DNA from: Chitinophaga sp. YR627
GTDB taxonomy: Bacteria; Bacteroidota; Bacteroidia; Chitinophagales; Chitinophagaceae
NCBI RefSeq assembly: GCF_900114995.1
Contig: NZ_FOUX01000004.1
Span: 372,001 to 436,000, forward strand
Direction: 5' to 3'
Length of the DNA: 64,000 bases
Shown: positions 34,996 through 45,000 of the stretch, one piece after another
How positions within the stretch are numbered: position 1 is the stretch's first letter
How the letters are laid out: the number at the start of each line of letters is the position of its first letter
Made by a program: the position numbers and the translations under genes
The notes under the pieces: model-generated
What the model saw: only the letters and a program-made list of their open reading frames with translations
Told to the model about the DNA's origin: nothing
The model's database searches: none

Positions 34996-37962
34996 TCAGA
35001 AGCTCACATTCAATCCCAGCATAAAGGACCTTGTACTCAGATATGATCTACGGTTATCGCTGTTGTTCAGCGCATCAATACCCGGATTCAGACCTGTATC
35101 TTTTACAAAATCAGGGTCATTACCTGAGTAACCGGTGATGGTCGCCAGATTACCACCAGTGAAATACACCCTCATGTTATGAACGTATTTATTTCTGAAC
35201 GGAACATTGTAACCAAGTGTAACCTCATCCAGTTTCACGTAGCTGCCACTTTCAAGATAGTAGTCAGAGTACTGGAAGCTATCGTCCAGTTTAGCATGCT
35301 TGGTAAATGCAGTTTTCAGCACATTACTTGGCAGACCTGCTTTATTACCATACAGCATTTCCATGGTGTTCAGTATATCAAAACCGAACTTACCACGCAT
35401 GAATATGCGCAAATCCCAGTTTTTATATTTAAAGCTATTCGTCATTGACGCGTAGTATTTAGGGATAGCATTTCCGATCACTGTCTGATCATTGTCACGG
35501 CTGATCTCATCTGCCGGCCCCGTAGAACCATCTCTCTTATAAAAACGCCATTTACCTTCGTCGGTCAGTCCGGCAAAACGCTTACCGTAGAAATTACCCA
35601 GTTTACCACCCTCATATGTTCTCAGGGCATTTCCAAGTGCACCATAACCACCGATATCTCCCTGGTCCAGATACGTCATCTTATAGGTCTGGTTGGAGAA
35701 AGAAGCCATGGTGTTACTTGCAGTACTGAAAGTCAGATCGGTATTCCAGCGAAAATCTTTCTTATCCATCGTTACTGCATTCACCATCAGCTCGATACCT
35801 TTAGATTTGAACGTACCAACGTTATTCCAGATATCCTGTTGCACCTGTGAAGGCACCTGAGATTTAAATTTGGAGATCAGGTCTGTAGTTTTACGGCTGA
35901 ACAGATCGATTGAACCGCCCAGACGTCCTTTAAAGAAGGTGTAATCGATACCGAAGTTCCATTCTGCTTTCTTTTCCCATCTCAGATCAGGATTGGGGTT
36001 GGTATTAGGACCATAAGTCTGACGCCACACACCATCAGGATAAATGTATGCACCACCTGTTCCTAACAGTACAAGAGAAGCATAGTTATCAAAATCAGAG
36101 TTACCTGTTACACCATAACCAAGTCTTACTTTCAGCTGGTCCAGGAAACTTACATTACTCAGGAAATCTTCTTTATGCAGGTTCCATCCCGCAGAGATAG
36201 CCGGGAAATTTCCCCATTTATTGTTAATACCAAATTTGGAAGAACCTTCACGACGTATGATAGCTGATGCCATGTATTTATCATTAAATACATAGTTTAC
36301 TCTTCCGAAGAATGCGATCAGTGTATTGTCGTTTTTATAACTGTTAAGTGTCGCTTTACCTAACTTGATCTGGTTACCGGCGCCCAGGTTATCTTCATGA
36401 AATCTGTCATTGAGAAAACCGTAGTTACTACCGTCAAAGCCTTGTTCTACATCATAACGATAGCTGTAACCAGCTACTGCAGAAATATTATGCTTATTGG
36501 CCGTCAGACTATACTCAACCGTAGGCTCAACCGCATATTTTACCTTAAGCTCACTGTTCTGGGCAGCCCAGCCACCTCCCTGATAAGTTTCGATCGATAA
36601 TTCTGATGCACGGTCAGCATACTGTCCATCCGTCCAGCTATCGCGGGTCACCGCACCGAAAATAGATGCTTTCAGTCCTTTCAGAATGTCCAGAGATACC
36701 TTTCCATCCGCAGAAGTCGTTTGCTGCTGACGTTTGTAAGTCTGCTGATGTAAACGTGCCAGCTCATTTGTGCTGGTCTGTTCAAAATACCAGGAGCCAT
36801 CGTTGTTATAAGGAGAATAAGTAGGCTGGAAAGTAAAATATCCAACCAGATTACCACCATCTGTCAACAGATTCGCATTGTTAACATTGGTAGCAAGGTT
36901 GAACTGGCCTGTCAGGTGATTGTCAAGCCCTTTTGAAGTAATGCTCAGACGACCGCCATATTGCTGACGTTCGTTCTCTTTCAATATACCTACCAGATTA
37001 GAATAATACACACTGGCGCGGTAAGTAGTATTTTCGCTACCACCGGAGAAAGCCAGATTATGATACTGTGTAAGGTTATCGTGGTTGATCAGCAGATCAG
37101 GAAAATCAGTTCTGTGACCTTTGTCTTCTGAATTAATTTCACCACTTGCAATCTTTGCAGCATATTCATCAGCCGTCAGAAACTTAGGCATACGCTGTAA
37201 ATACTCCTTACGGAAATAGGTATTGTAATCTACCCGTGGAGCACCTGATTTACCGCGCTTGGTAGTGATCAATACAACACCGCCATTCGCACGTGTACCA
37301 TAAATAGCAGCTGCAGAACCATCTTTCAGTACGGATATAGACTCGATATCATCTTGTTGCAGCAGGTCCAGGTTACCACCTGGAATACCATCCACAACGA
37401 TTAATGGTCCCGTGTTACCAGTCAATGAAGTAGCACTACGCAACTGAATAGCCGGACCATTATTCGGGTTGGAGCCACTGGTACGTGTGATCTGTAAACC
37501 AGCTACCTTACCCTGTACAAGGTCCATCGCGTTACGCGCACCACTCTGTCTGAAATCTTCAGCTGTAACAGAAGTGATCGCGGAAGTAACTTCTGTTTTC
37601 TTCTGTGTACCATAACCTACTACCACCACATCTTTCAATGCAGTAACATCAGCTGCCATGGTCACATTCGTAGCGCCTGAAGCATTTATAGGCTGTTCCA
37701 GTTTCTTATATCCGACAAATGTGAAAACCAGTGTAGTAGCACCTTGTGGAGCTTCCAGTTTATACGTACCATCTACTCCGGTCTGTGTACCTTTACTCGT
37801 ACCCTGTATTTGTACCGTCACACCAGGTAAGGGACTATTCCCTTGTGCGTCCGTTACTCTACCGGTGATGACCTTGTTCTGGGAAAATGCTACCAGCGAT
37901 AGGAGTAGCATCCATAAGCTGTGCAGGCATACCCGGGAAAAAAATGAGAAGCCTCTATTCAT
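34996..37962 (-). CDS. SusC/RagA-family TonB-dependent transporter (second pair)
   Basis: The start is set at 37962 (MNRGFSFFSRVCLHSLWMLL), which begins a signal peptide ending VAFSQ; the frame is open to 38043 but that part is not credible. The 988-aa protein has the carboxypeptidase-like domain (VITGRVTDAQGNSPLPGV), the SusC motif DVVVVGYGTQKKTEVTSAI, a plug and a barrel ending RSFMLGLNVSF. There is no STN domain. It forms an operon with the following susD only. Its upstream region contains several TTAACA motifs similar to those in front of the first susC. Confidence 0.92.
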   Translation of the reverse strand: MNRGFSFFSRVCLHSLWMLLLSLVAFSQNKVITGRVTDAQGNSPLPGVTVQIQGTSKGTQTGVDGTYKLEAPQGATTLVFTFVGYKKLEQPINASGATNVTMAADVTALKDVVVVGYGTQKKTEVTSAITSVTAEDFRQSGARNAMDLVQGKVAGLQITRTSGSNPNNGPAIQLRSATSLTGNTGPLIVVDGIPGGNLDLLQQDDIESISVLKDGSAAAIYGTRANGGVVLITTKRGKSGAPRVDYNTYFRKEYLQRMPKFLTADEYAAKIASGEINSEDKGHRTDFPDLLINHDNLTQYHNLAFSGGSENTTYRASVYYSNLVGILKENERQQYGGRLSITSKGLDNHLTGQFNLATNVNNANLLTDGGNLVGYFTFQPTYSPYNNDGSWYFEQTSTNELARLHQQTYKRQQQTTSADGKVSLDILKGLKASIFGAVTRDSWTDGQYADRASELSIETYQGGGWAAQNSELKVKYAVEPTVEYSLTANKHNISAVAGYSYRYDVEQGFDGSNYGFLNDRFHEDNLGAGNQIKLGKATLNSYKNDNTLIAFFGRVNYVFNDKYMASAIIRREGSSKFGINNKWGNFPAISAGWNLHKEDFLSNVSFLDQLKVRLGYGVTGNSDFDNYASLVLLGTGGAYIYPDGVWRQTYGPNTNPNPDLRWEKKAEWNFGIDYTFFKGRLGGSIDLFSRKTTDLISKFKSQVPSQVQQDIWNNVGTFKSKGIELMVNAVTMDKKDFRWNTDLTFSTASNTMASFSNQTYKMTYLDQGDIGGYGALGNALRTYEGGKLGNFYGKRFAGLTDEGKWRFYKRDGSTGPADEISRDNDQTVIGNAIPKYYASMTNSFKYKNWDLRIFMRGKFGFDILNTMEMLYGNKAGLPSNVLKTAFTKHAKLDDSFQYSDYYLESGSYVKLDEVTLGYNVPFRNKYVHNMRVYFTGGNLATITGYSGNDPDFVKDTGLNPGIDALNNSDNRRSYLSTRSFMLGLNVSF

Positions 37963-38622
37963 ATATTTCAATTTTGGTAATAAAGCAGCGTATCTGGCAA
38001 TACGGCCCCATCCCCATGCTGCACGTGGCACAGCAGGGATCAAACATGCGTTCCCTATCTCATTTACCTTACCGGTAATGAAAGCTGAGTTAATGAATCC
38101 CCCCTACGCTCTACATATCGCAGTTACACGGGATCAAACATTTCCTTAAGCTAAAGCTGGAAATAAGTTCATAATAGTTACTCGCAAAATGACGCTGGGT
38201 CCGATTAACAAAAGGTTTTTAACAAGTGAAATTATTTTTGTTCAATAACGTTTTATTTTTTTGAATAGACACATGATATACCGTTCGCGGGCATCGCATG
38301 TTTCCTTTTTTCCATTACGTTTTTTACGGCTTTTCAGATAGCGTCTTCTGCATAATCGTTTTAGCAATCTGAGGTAAAAATAGAGACTTTTTTCACAAAG
38401 CAAAATATTAACTGTTAATTTTAATTTGCATTAACAATTTTAAAATTCTGTTAACAATTAACAGGTTGCAAAAAATAATGGTATAAGTAAGGGATTTTTT
38501 GTCAACATCTATTTTTTGGACGTTTTACTACTTTTTATAGTAAAAATCATTCTAAATCTGTTTGTTAAAGATTTTATAAACATGCTGAAGAGAAACAAAT
38601 AAAGGTTAACAATTGTAGGGTA
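37963..38622. other. Long regulatory region upstream of the second susC
   Basis: These 660 bases hold no gene. The sequence is very AT-rich and contains TTAACA at 38205, 38219, 38431, 38451 and 38458. An inverted repeat CTGTTAA-caa-TTAACAG starts near 38448. The spacing is irregular (7, 14, 20 bp), so the motif may partly reflect base composition. Confidence 0.4.
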
Positions 38623-39135
38623 TTAATGGTTAAGCTTTAACACTTTTACTGTCACGAGTAACTGTCCTGTGTGTCGCATCGTATGTTCTGCCGCATGAAA
38701 TAATAAACCCATGACGGTCGATGGTAATTGCTTTCTGCCTACGCCTCTAAATGCTGTCAGCGTTGCTTCGTCTGTCACTTTTAATTTTTCGATCGTCTTT
38801 GTGATCTGTTCATCTAATGCCGTCAGCAGCATTGCTGTTGTAACGTCTCCCGGTGTCTTCTCTCCTGCCAGATAAGCAAGCTGCTCATCAGATAAAGCCT
38901 GGCCATCCGCATATACAGATAACCTGTCCAGCACTCCGGCAATATGTCGCAGATGAAATCCTACGGAAGCAACACCTGCCGGCTGTTGCCATAACAATGT
39001 ATCAGGAAAGTCCTGCAACAGGGCATGTATTTCCTCCTGCGCCTGTAACAATGCATGCGCGACTGGTTGCAGTAAAGCGGGTACCCCGGGAAGCGGCCCC
39101 CGCATCCATACTTCTGGTTGAGCCATGAGAGACAA
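38623..39135 (-). CDS. DinB-family (DinB_2-like) four-helix protein
   Basis: The 170-aa cytoplasmic protein has helices and the three-His pattern of the DinB/YfiT superfamily: VGFHLRHIAGVLDRL and GLLFHAAEHTMRHTGQLLVT. Its function within the superfamily is unknown; metal-dependent thiol transferase or hydrolase activities occur. Starts at 39135 or 39126 (MAQPEV) are both possible. It is distinct from the DinB-fold gene at 16418 (little alignable sequence beyond the His motifs). It lies downstream of the sialidase-like gene on the same strand, separated from it by a terminator. Confidence 0.85.
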   Translation of the reverse strand: MSLMAQPEVWMRGPLPGVPALLQPVAHALLQAQEEIHALLQDFPDTLLWQQPAGVASVGFHLRHIAGVLDRLSVYADGQALSDEQLAYLAGEKTPGDVTTAMLLTALDEQITKTIEKLKVTDEATLTAFRGVGRKQLPSTVMGLLFHAAEHTMRHTGQLLVTVKVLKLNH

Positions 39136-39171
39136 ATTTTTATACCACGAATTACGGAAGATCTTTTCAAT

Positions 39172-39206
39172 AAAAAGAGGCAGCCCGCCCGCCGGTGAAC
39201 TGCCTC
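39172..39206 (-). terminator. Terminator of the ECF-controlled PUL
   Basis: On the minus strand GAGGCAG pairs with CTGCCTC around a GC-rich loop and is followed by TTTTTATT, 24 bases after the sialidase-like stop codon. Confidence 0.75.
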
Positions 39207-39229
39207 CTGCTCTATTATATATAATAGCC

Positions 39230-40264
39230 CTATAATTTTAATACCACATACCTGATGTTCTTTCTGTCATAAGTATAAGTGATATGTAATAAACCATCTT
39301 TTGTCTGTATGATCGCCGGATAGCTGAACTCTCCTTTTGCCTCCTTTACCAGTACATATATATCTTTCCAGTGTTCTCCATCTTTGGATACTGCTACCCT
39401 CAGCTCATTTCTTCCGTTCCACCAATCCTTTCCGGACATAGCCGGATTATACACCAGCACCTGCTGGCCCTTCGCCGTGGTAACCGCATCTATACCTGAA
39501 TTAGGATTCAGCATTGACTGTTTGGTCAGTGGAGACCAGGTCTGTCCGTTATCGGTGGACCAGGTCTGTACGATCGCATTCTGTCTGCTACGGCAAAGCA
39601 TCTGTAAGCGCTTACCGGCATGAAACAGGGCTGAAGGTTGTATCACCCCAAAAGTATCACAGTCGATCGGCACACGCTTCCACTGGTGGCCGGTACTGTC
39701 AGATAGTTCCACATGAATATGCCAGTCCTTCTCATCCAGGCTTTCCGTGCTGGAAGGATGTAAGATGCTGCCATCTGCCAGTTGTACCGGCTTATTCTTG
39801 ATAGGACCCAGTATATTATCCGGCAAACGTTCAGGCGCAGACCAGCTACGACCATTATCTGTACTGGAGATCATCATACCCCACCATTCCCGGGGATTAG
39901 GCCCTGCTTTATAGAACAGTATCACCCGTCCTGCTTTTGTGGTGATCAGTACCGGGTTCCAGGCGGCATAGCGGGTACTATCATTGACTACCCCACTGGC
40001 TACTATTGAAGGCGCTGACCATTTCCCCTTATGAAAGCGGGCTACATAGATACATACATCCGGTGCGCTTTCCCTGCTTCCGCCAAACCAGGAGGCAAGC
40101 AGATCACCATCCGGCAGTCCGGTAATAGTAGACGCATGGGCTGCCGGTACCGGCGGCTTTTCCATTATAAATTCCTCCCTGACAAGGGTGGCTTTGCGTT
40201 GTGCGTTGGCTGCGAACAATGACACGACCAGCAACGCCGCTATCAGCATGTACTTCTTCATCAT
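39230..40264 (-). CDS. Secreted BNR/Asp-box sialidase-like protein
   Basis: The start is placed at 40264 (MMKKYMLIAALLVVSLFAAN, signal peptide ending NAQ); the open frame to 40345 runs through an intercistronic hairpin. The 344-aa protein is a six-bladed propeller of the BNR_2 type: HASTITGLPDGDLLASWFGG opens it, and Asp-boxes are seen as SSTDNGRSWSAP, WSTDNGQTWSP and VSKDGEHWKD. No RIP motif of classical GH33 sialidases is present, so the true substrate may be another sugar. It is the last gene of the sigma-FecR-SusC-SusD operon and presumably trims the imported glycan. Confidence 0.82.
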   Translation of the reverse strand: MMKKYMLIAALLVVSLFAANAQRKATLVREEFIMEKPPVPAAHASTITGLPDGDLLASWFGGSRESAPDVCIYVARFHKGKWSAPSIVASGVVNDSTRYAAWNPVLITTKAGRVILFYKAGPNPREWWGMMISSTDNGRSWSAPERLPDNILGPIKNKPVQLADGSILHPSSTESLDEKDWHIHVELSDSTGHQWKRVPIDCDTFGVIQPSALFHAGKRLQMLCRSRQNAIVQTWSTDNGQTWSPLTKQSMLNPNSGIDAVTTAKGQQVLVYNPAMSGKDWWNGRNELRVAVSKDGEHWKDIYVLVKEAKGEFSYPAIIQTKDGLLHITYTYDRKNIRYVVLKL

Positions 40265-40286
40265 ATTATGAGACCTGTGTAAAACT

Positions 40287-40339
40287 GGCAAGGCCACAAA
40301 GATAACAATGTCTGCCATTGTTAGCTTTGCGGCCTTGCC
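40287..40339. repeat. 24-bp-arm hairpin between susD and the sialidase-like gene
   Basis: Arms at 40287-40310 and 40316-40339 match at 22 of 24 positions with a 5-nt loop. On the minus strand the tail is CAGTTTTACAC. It sits between two genes of the same operon, so it may cause partial termination or stabilise the upstream message. Confidence 0.65.
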
Positions 40340-40373
40340 CCCCATCTAAATTATAATTCTTAAATCCTGTCTG

Positions 40374-42002
40374 TTATTCTCCCATCCAGAAAATTTTTGC
40401 GTCACGTGTATTTTTCGCTCTTACCGCTTCGTAGCTGGAGTTATAGCCTGTCTCACTCGCAGGATACAGGAACCTGGTTGGAGGCAACTCATAACCAGCA
40501 CGCGCAGAAGGAATTACAGTAATGCGTGGGTAACCGGTCCGACGGTACTCTGCCCACGCCTGACGGCCCTGCAATATGTTAAAGTGCAGCCACTTCTGTA
40601 TATAGATCTTTTCCAGTTTTTCTGTTGAAGTACCCGTATAAGCAATGTTCGGTCCGCTGATGAATGCAGATACGGTGGCAGTTGACGGCTGTGGCAGCGA
40701 TTCTCTTGCACTTGGGTTCTGCTTATTCAGGAAGTTAATGAACGCAATTGCCTGACGGATACCCAGTTCATAGCAGGACTGAGCAGTATAAGGTACCGGC
40801 AGCGCCCAGCGTTCAATAGCTTCCGCTTTCAGGAAGTTCACTTCTGCTGCTGACATATAAATACCTGGCAGTTTTCCATTTGTCAGATAAGTAGTAGAAT
40901 CCCAGATAGAATAGTTATTCATACTATCCGTCTGACGTACCTCTGTCTGACTCATTGCCTGATACCAGCGGTTTGGTGTTTTATCCGCACGGGTATTCTT
41001 ATCAAACATGAAAGGAATACGTGGATCGTTGGATGGTACCATTACCTTATTCAGCATGTACTCCGGTGCCATCTGTGCCCTGATCTCTGTAAAAGAGTTC
41101 CATGGCGTGTTGGTGTAGTTAGTCAGCTGATATAACAGAATGTCTGTGCTTGCAGGACTATAGTTGTCACCAATATTATCTCCATCTACCAGTGGATAAA
41201 GTATCGGGTTGGTCAGGATCTCACGGATTTCTGTTCTCGCTCTGTCTTCTTCAACATCTGATCTGGAAATACGTATCAGGTAACGCAGACGAACAGAGTT
41301 GATGTAACGGCGCCATTTATCAATACTTCCTTTCATCAGGTAATCCTGTGCATTGAAAGAAGCAGTAGCGATCGCGTTAGGAGTTGTTGCAGTGAACCAG
41401 TCAGCCAGGTCTTTCAGACCTACCAGTACGGTATCATACAACATACGCTGATCATCAAATTTCGCATTGGAAATAGTGTTGTCAATATCCAGAGAACCTG
41501 CTTCAGTGAAAGGAATATCACCAAACATATCCACCATCTGCGCAGTCTGGTCCAGTAACAATGCCTGGCCGGCTTTCATGAAGATGGTAAAGTTCGGACG
41601 TTCGTCCAGCGGAAGTTCACGATACAGACGCTCCATTGTACGATACTGCGCCACAATACCGTTACCGGTATTATAGTTAAGGTCGGTACCCTGGTTACTT
41701 GGCGTGTAGTAATCATTCCACAGCGATTGAACAGGGTTGGCTGGCTGCAGATATCTTTCTTCTTTGTTATCAGCAGCAGCAGTCTGACAGAACGCAGCAC
41801 ACATTGGCAGAACAATCTCACGCATCTCACTATAGTTAGGTCTTACGCGGTTATTGTCCAGTATAGAAGAAAATAATTTTTCAATAGTTGGGTTGCTGGT
41901 TTTATCGGGGTCGATATAGTAATCATCCAGTTCGCCCTTACATCCCGCCAAGCCAATGCTTAACGCGATAAAACAACCTATTTTTATTAATGTTTTTTTC
42001 AT
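40374..42002 (-). CDS. SusD-like lipoprotein (SusD-like_2 type)
   Basis: The start is at 42002 (MKKTLIKIGCFIALSIGLAG, lipobox ending AGC). The 542-aa product resembles the SusD-like_2 branch: DPDKTSNPTIEKLFSSIL near the start, YREL and TIFMKAGQALLLDQTAQMVD in the core, and a late GRQAWAEYRRTGYP segment. It is the ligand-binding lid for the SusC encoded 35 bp upstream. The branch differs from the two other SusD proteins in this window, which are of the RagB type. Confidence 0.9.
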   Translation of the reverse strand: MKKTLIKIGCFIALSIGLAGCKGELDDYYIDPDKTSNPTIEKLFSSILDNNRVRPNYSEMREIVLPMCAAFCQTAAADNKEERYLQPANPVQSLWNDYYTPSNQGTDLNYNTGNGIVAQYRTMERLYRELPLDERPNFTIFMKAGQALLLDQTAQMVDMFGDIPFTEAGSLDIDNTISNAKFDDQRMLYDTVLVGLKDLADWFTATTPNAIATASFNAQDYLMKGSIDKWRRYINSVRLRYLIRISRSDVEEDRARTEIREILTNPILYPLVDGDNIGDNYSPASTDILLYQLTNYTNTPWNSFTEIRAQMAPEYMLNKVMVPSNDPRIPFMFDKNTRADKTPNRWYQAMSQTEVRQTDSMNNYSIWDSTTYLTNGKLPGIYMSAAEVNFLKAEAIERWALPVPYTAQSCYELGIRQAIAFINFLNKQNPSARESLPQPSTATVSAFISGPNIAYTGTSTEKLEKIYIQKWLHFNILQGRQAWAEYRRTGYPRITVIPSARAGYELPPTRFLYPASETGYNSSYEAVRAKNTRDAKIFWMGE

Positions 42003-42037
42003 AATCATAACTGTTTGTAACAAGTCACATTTATTAA

Positions 42038-45000
42038 TTAGAAGCTGGCGTTAAGACTGAAACCGTAGCTACGGGTTGCACCGGAAGAACCTTCATCGAT
42101 ACCCTGTTTCAACCAGCTGCTACCCATTGGTGCTTCCGGATCCAGGTTCTTCATAGTTCTGTATGCATACAACAGGTTTCTTCCGATCAATGACAGACGC
42201 AGACTCTGCAGGTGCAGTTTCGCAGCTGTTGCTTTGGAAATGTTGTAGCCCAGTACCACCTCACGGAGTTTTACGTAATCATTCTTCGAAAGGGTTACTT
42301 CGTTCCATGCTGTTGGGGAGTCATTGAACTGGTTCAGGTAGTAATAACCAGCCTGTACCATCTTGGTGTTTTTATTACCATTCTTATCCACACCGTCCAG
42401 GATCACACCATCGTGATAAACAGGACCATTTGGAGAAATAGAATTGTGGCTTGGCAACTGGATCATTGTTTTACCATCGGTATCCAGGTAGTAAGGGAGA
42501 CCACCATGTGCTTCATCACGGTATTGCAGTGTACTTTCATACATACCTGCACCAGTCATGTATTTGAATGGAGTTGCTACGATCATACCACCGAAACGGT
42601 AGTCAAACAGGAAGTCGAGTGACAGGTTGTGGTAAGTGATGGTGTTAGCCAAACCACCAACGATTTTAGGTAACAGGTTACCTTTTTTCTCATATTTGGT
42701 GATGTCAACATCATACAGTCCGTTGTCAGTGATAACAAGATTTCCTTTATCATCTCTCTTACGTGGGTACATGTAGATATTACCGATAGGCTGACCCTTT
42801 TCAGCTACTACTTTCAACGCATCTCTGGATGCAAAGAGCATTACGATCTGAGATACGCCTGGTGTCAGTTCCTCTACGCTGGAAGTACTGTTCGCAAAGT
42901 TCAGACGGGTGTTCCAGGTAATTTTACCTTTTACCGGAGTAGCAGTCAACGCTACCTCGATACCCTTACTGTGCAGTTTACCTACGTTTGTGATCCTTGT
43001 TTTAGCACCATTACTTACCGCAACGTTCAAACGCATCAGCAGGTCGGTCACTTTACTGTCGTAGTAAGAGATGTCAAAACCCAAACGGTTATCCAGCATT
43101 TTTACCTCTGTACCGATCTCGATCTCAGTTTTCTTTTCCGATTTCAGCTGTTCGTTACCATAGTCACTCTGCGCGATCAGCAAAGGAATTGAACCGGTAG
43201 TCGTAGAAATTGGTTTCTGCGTATAAGTAACGTTTGACTCAAATGGCGGCGGAGCGTTACCTACGAGACCGTAAGAAGCACGTACCTTACCATAAGAGAA
43301 GATAGTAGGCAGATGGAACGCTTCAGTGAACACAAAGCTGGAGTTCACAGAAGGATAGAAGTAACTGTTGTTCTTGTGGGGCAGTGTAGAAGAATACTCC
43401 TGACGGGCAGTACCTTCCAGGAACAGATAGTTCATGTAACTCAGGTTCATGATACCCAGGTAAGCATATTTAAATGCACCACTACGACGTTCAGATGTAT
43501 TCTGGATGTTGTAGGAGTTATTGATACTGAACCAGTTTGCCGTTACGAGACCACCATTGGTAGTGGACACCTGGTCACTATAGGTTTCTTTACGTGTCTG
43601 GAGACCTGCACTTACAGAGTAACCAAATACTCTTTTATCCTCATCTCTTGCGAAAGTCAATAACTGGTCACTGTACACAATGCTGTAACGACCTTTTGCA
43701 ACACCATAAGAACCGGTGCTTCCACCACTATTGAACGCGATTGGCTTTTCGTTGTATTCTTTCGTCTCCGTGTTCACACTGGTGAAGTCATTACCCAACC
43801 TGGTACGGAATCTCAGTCCTTTTGCCAGGTCGATGTTCAATGTAACACTGGATATTAAACGATCCTGCTTTTCTACCTCCTGGTTACGCAGCTGTTTCCA
43901 CAGGAAGTCCAGCAGGTTGTATGCACGGATAGGATATTTGATCGCTTCATCAGGGTTCTGTGCCGCGTTCTCAGGCGCTACATACTTATAACCTTTGCTG
44001 GTTTTGTATTTATCAAACACAACCGCTAAATCTTCCTGACGACCAAAGTAACCGGCGTAGTCATTGAAGATACGCGCCATCTGCAATGGTCTGTTGGTGA
44101 TCTTCGTGTTCACATAACCACTTACCACGTCTAAGCTCACCTTGTTGTGCAGCTTGATAGTACTGTTCAGGTTGAAAGTATTACGCTGCTGGTCACCACC
44201 GATCTGGACACCTTTGTAATCGTTACGGGTGTAAGAGAAGCGGTAATTCGCTTTTTCTGTCATATTCGAAAGGGATACATTCAAATTTGAATTGTATCCC
44301 TTCTGAAAGAGTTGATTATAGTTATCGGGCTGGGGTGAATATGGATGCATACTACCATCCCACCAGGGTACAAGCTGTCCGTCCAGTTTTGGTCCAAACT
44401 GCGCATAGGCCCTGAAGTAAGGCCTTACAGTTCCGTCGGTTCCGATGGGGACCCAACCTGCTGCATTCGCATTCGCGCCCGCAGTTGTCCTGTCATAACC
44501 GGAGCCATACTCATTCTGATATTTTGGTGCAAAGGCAACTCTTTCTGCTGTGTGTGAATAGTTCAGATCAACACCCAGACCTCTTCCTTTCATACCTTTC
44601 TTAGTGGTAATTACCACCACACCACTCGCTGCATCAGAACCATACAGGGCGGTCGCACTCGCACCTTTCAGTACTGTCAGACTCTCGATATCTGCAGGGT
44701 TGATATCCAGGATACCGTTACCACGGATACGGTTATCAGCCCAGTAGTCAGTATTGTTTGTACCACCAGCACCTTTTTCGTTGTTGTTCCTGATCTGCAC
44801 ACCATCCACTACATACAGCGGCTGAGTGTTATAGTTCAGGGAGTTCACACCACGAATCTGGATATTCACCGCACTCGTAGCACCACCTGGAGCGGTAGTG
44901 ATCTTTACACCGGCAGCTTTACCATACAGTGCAGAAGCAAAGTTGGTAGCGCCGGCGGCGGTGATTTGTTCAGAAGTGATAGTACTTACTGCGTATCCGA

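Noticed and set aside
40265..40345. N-terminal extension of the sialidase-like protein
   Set aside because: It runs through the 24-bp-arm hairpin; the signal peptide begins at 40264.
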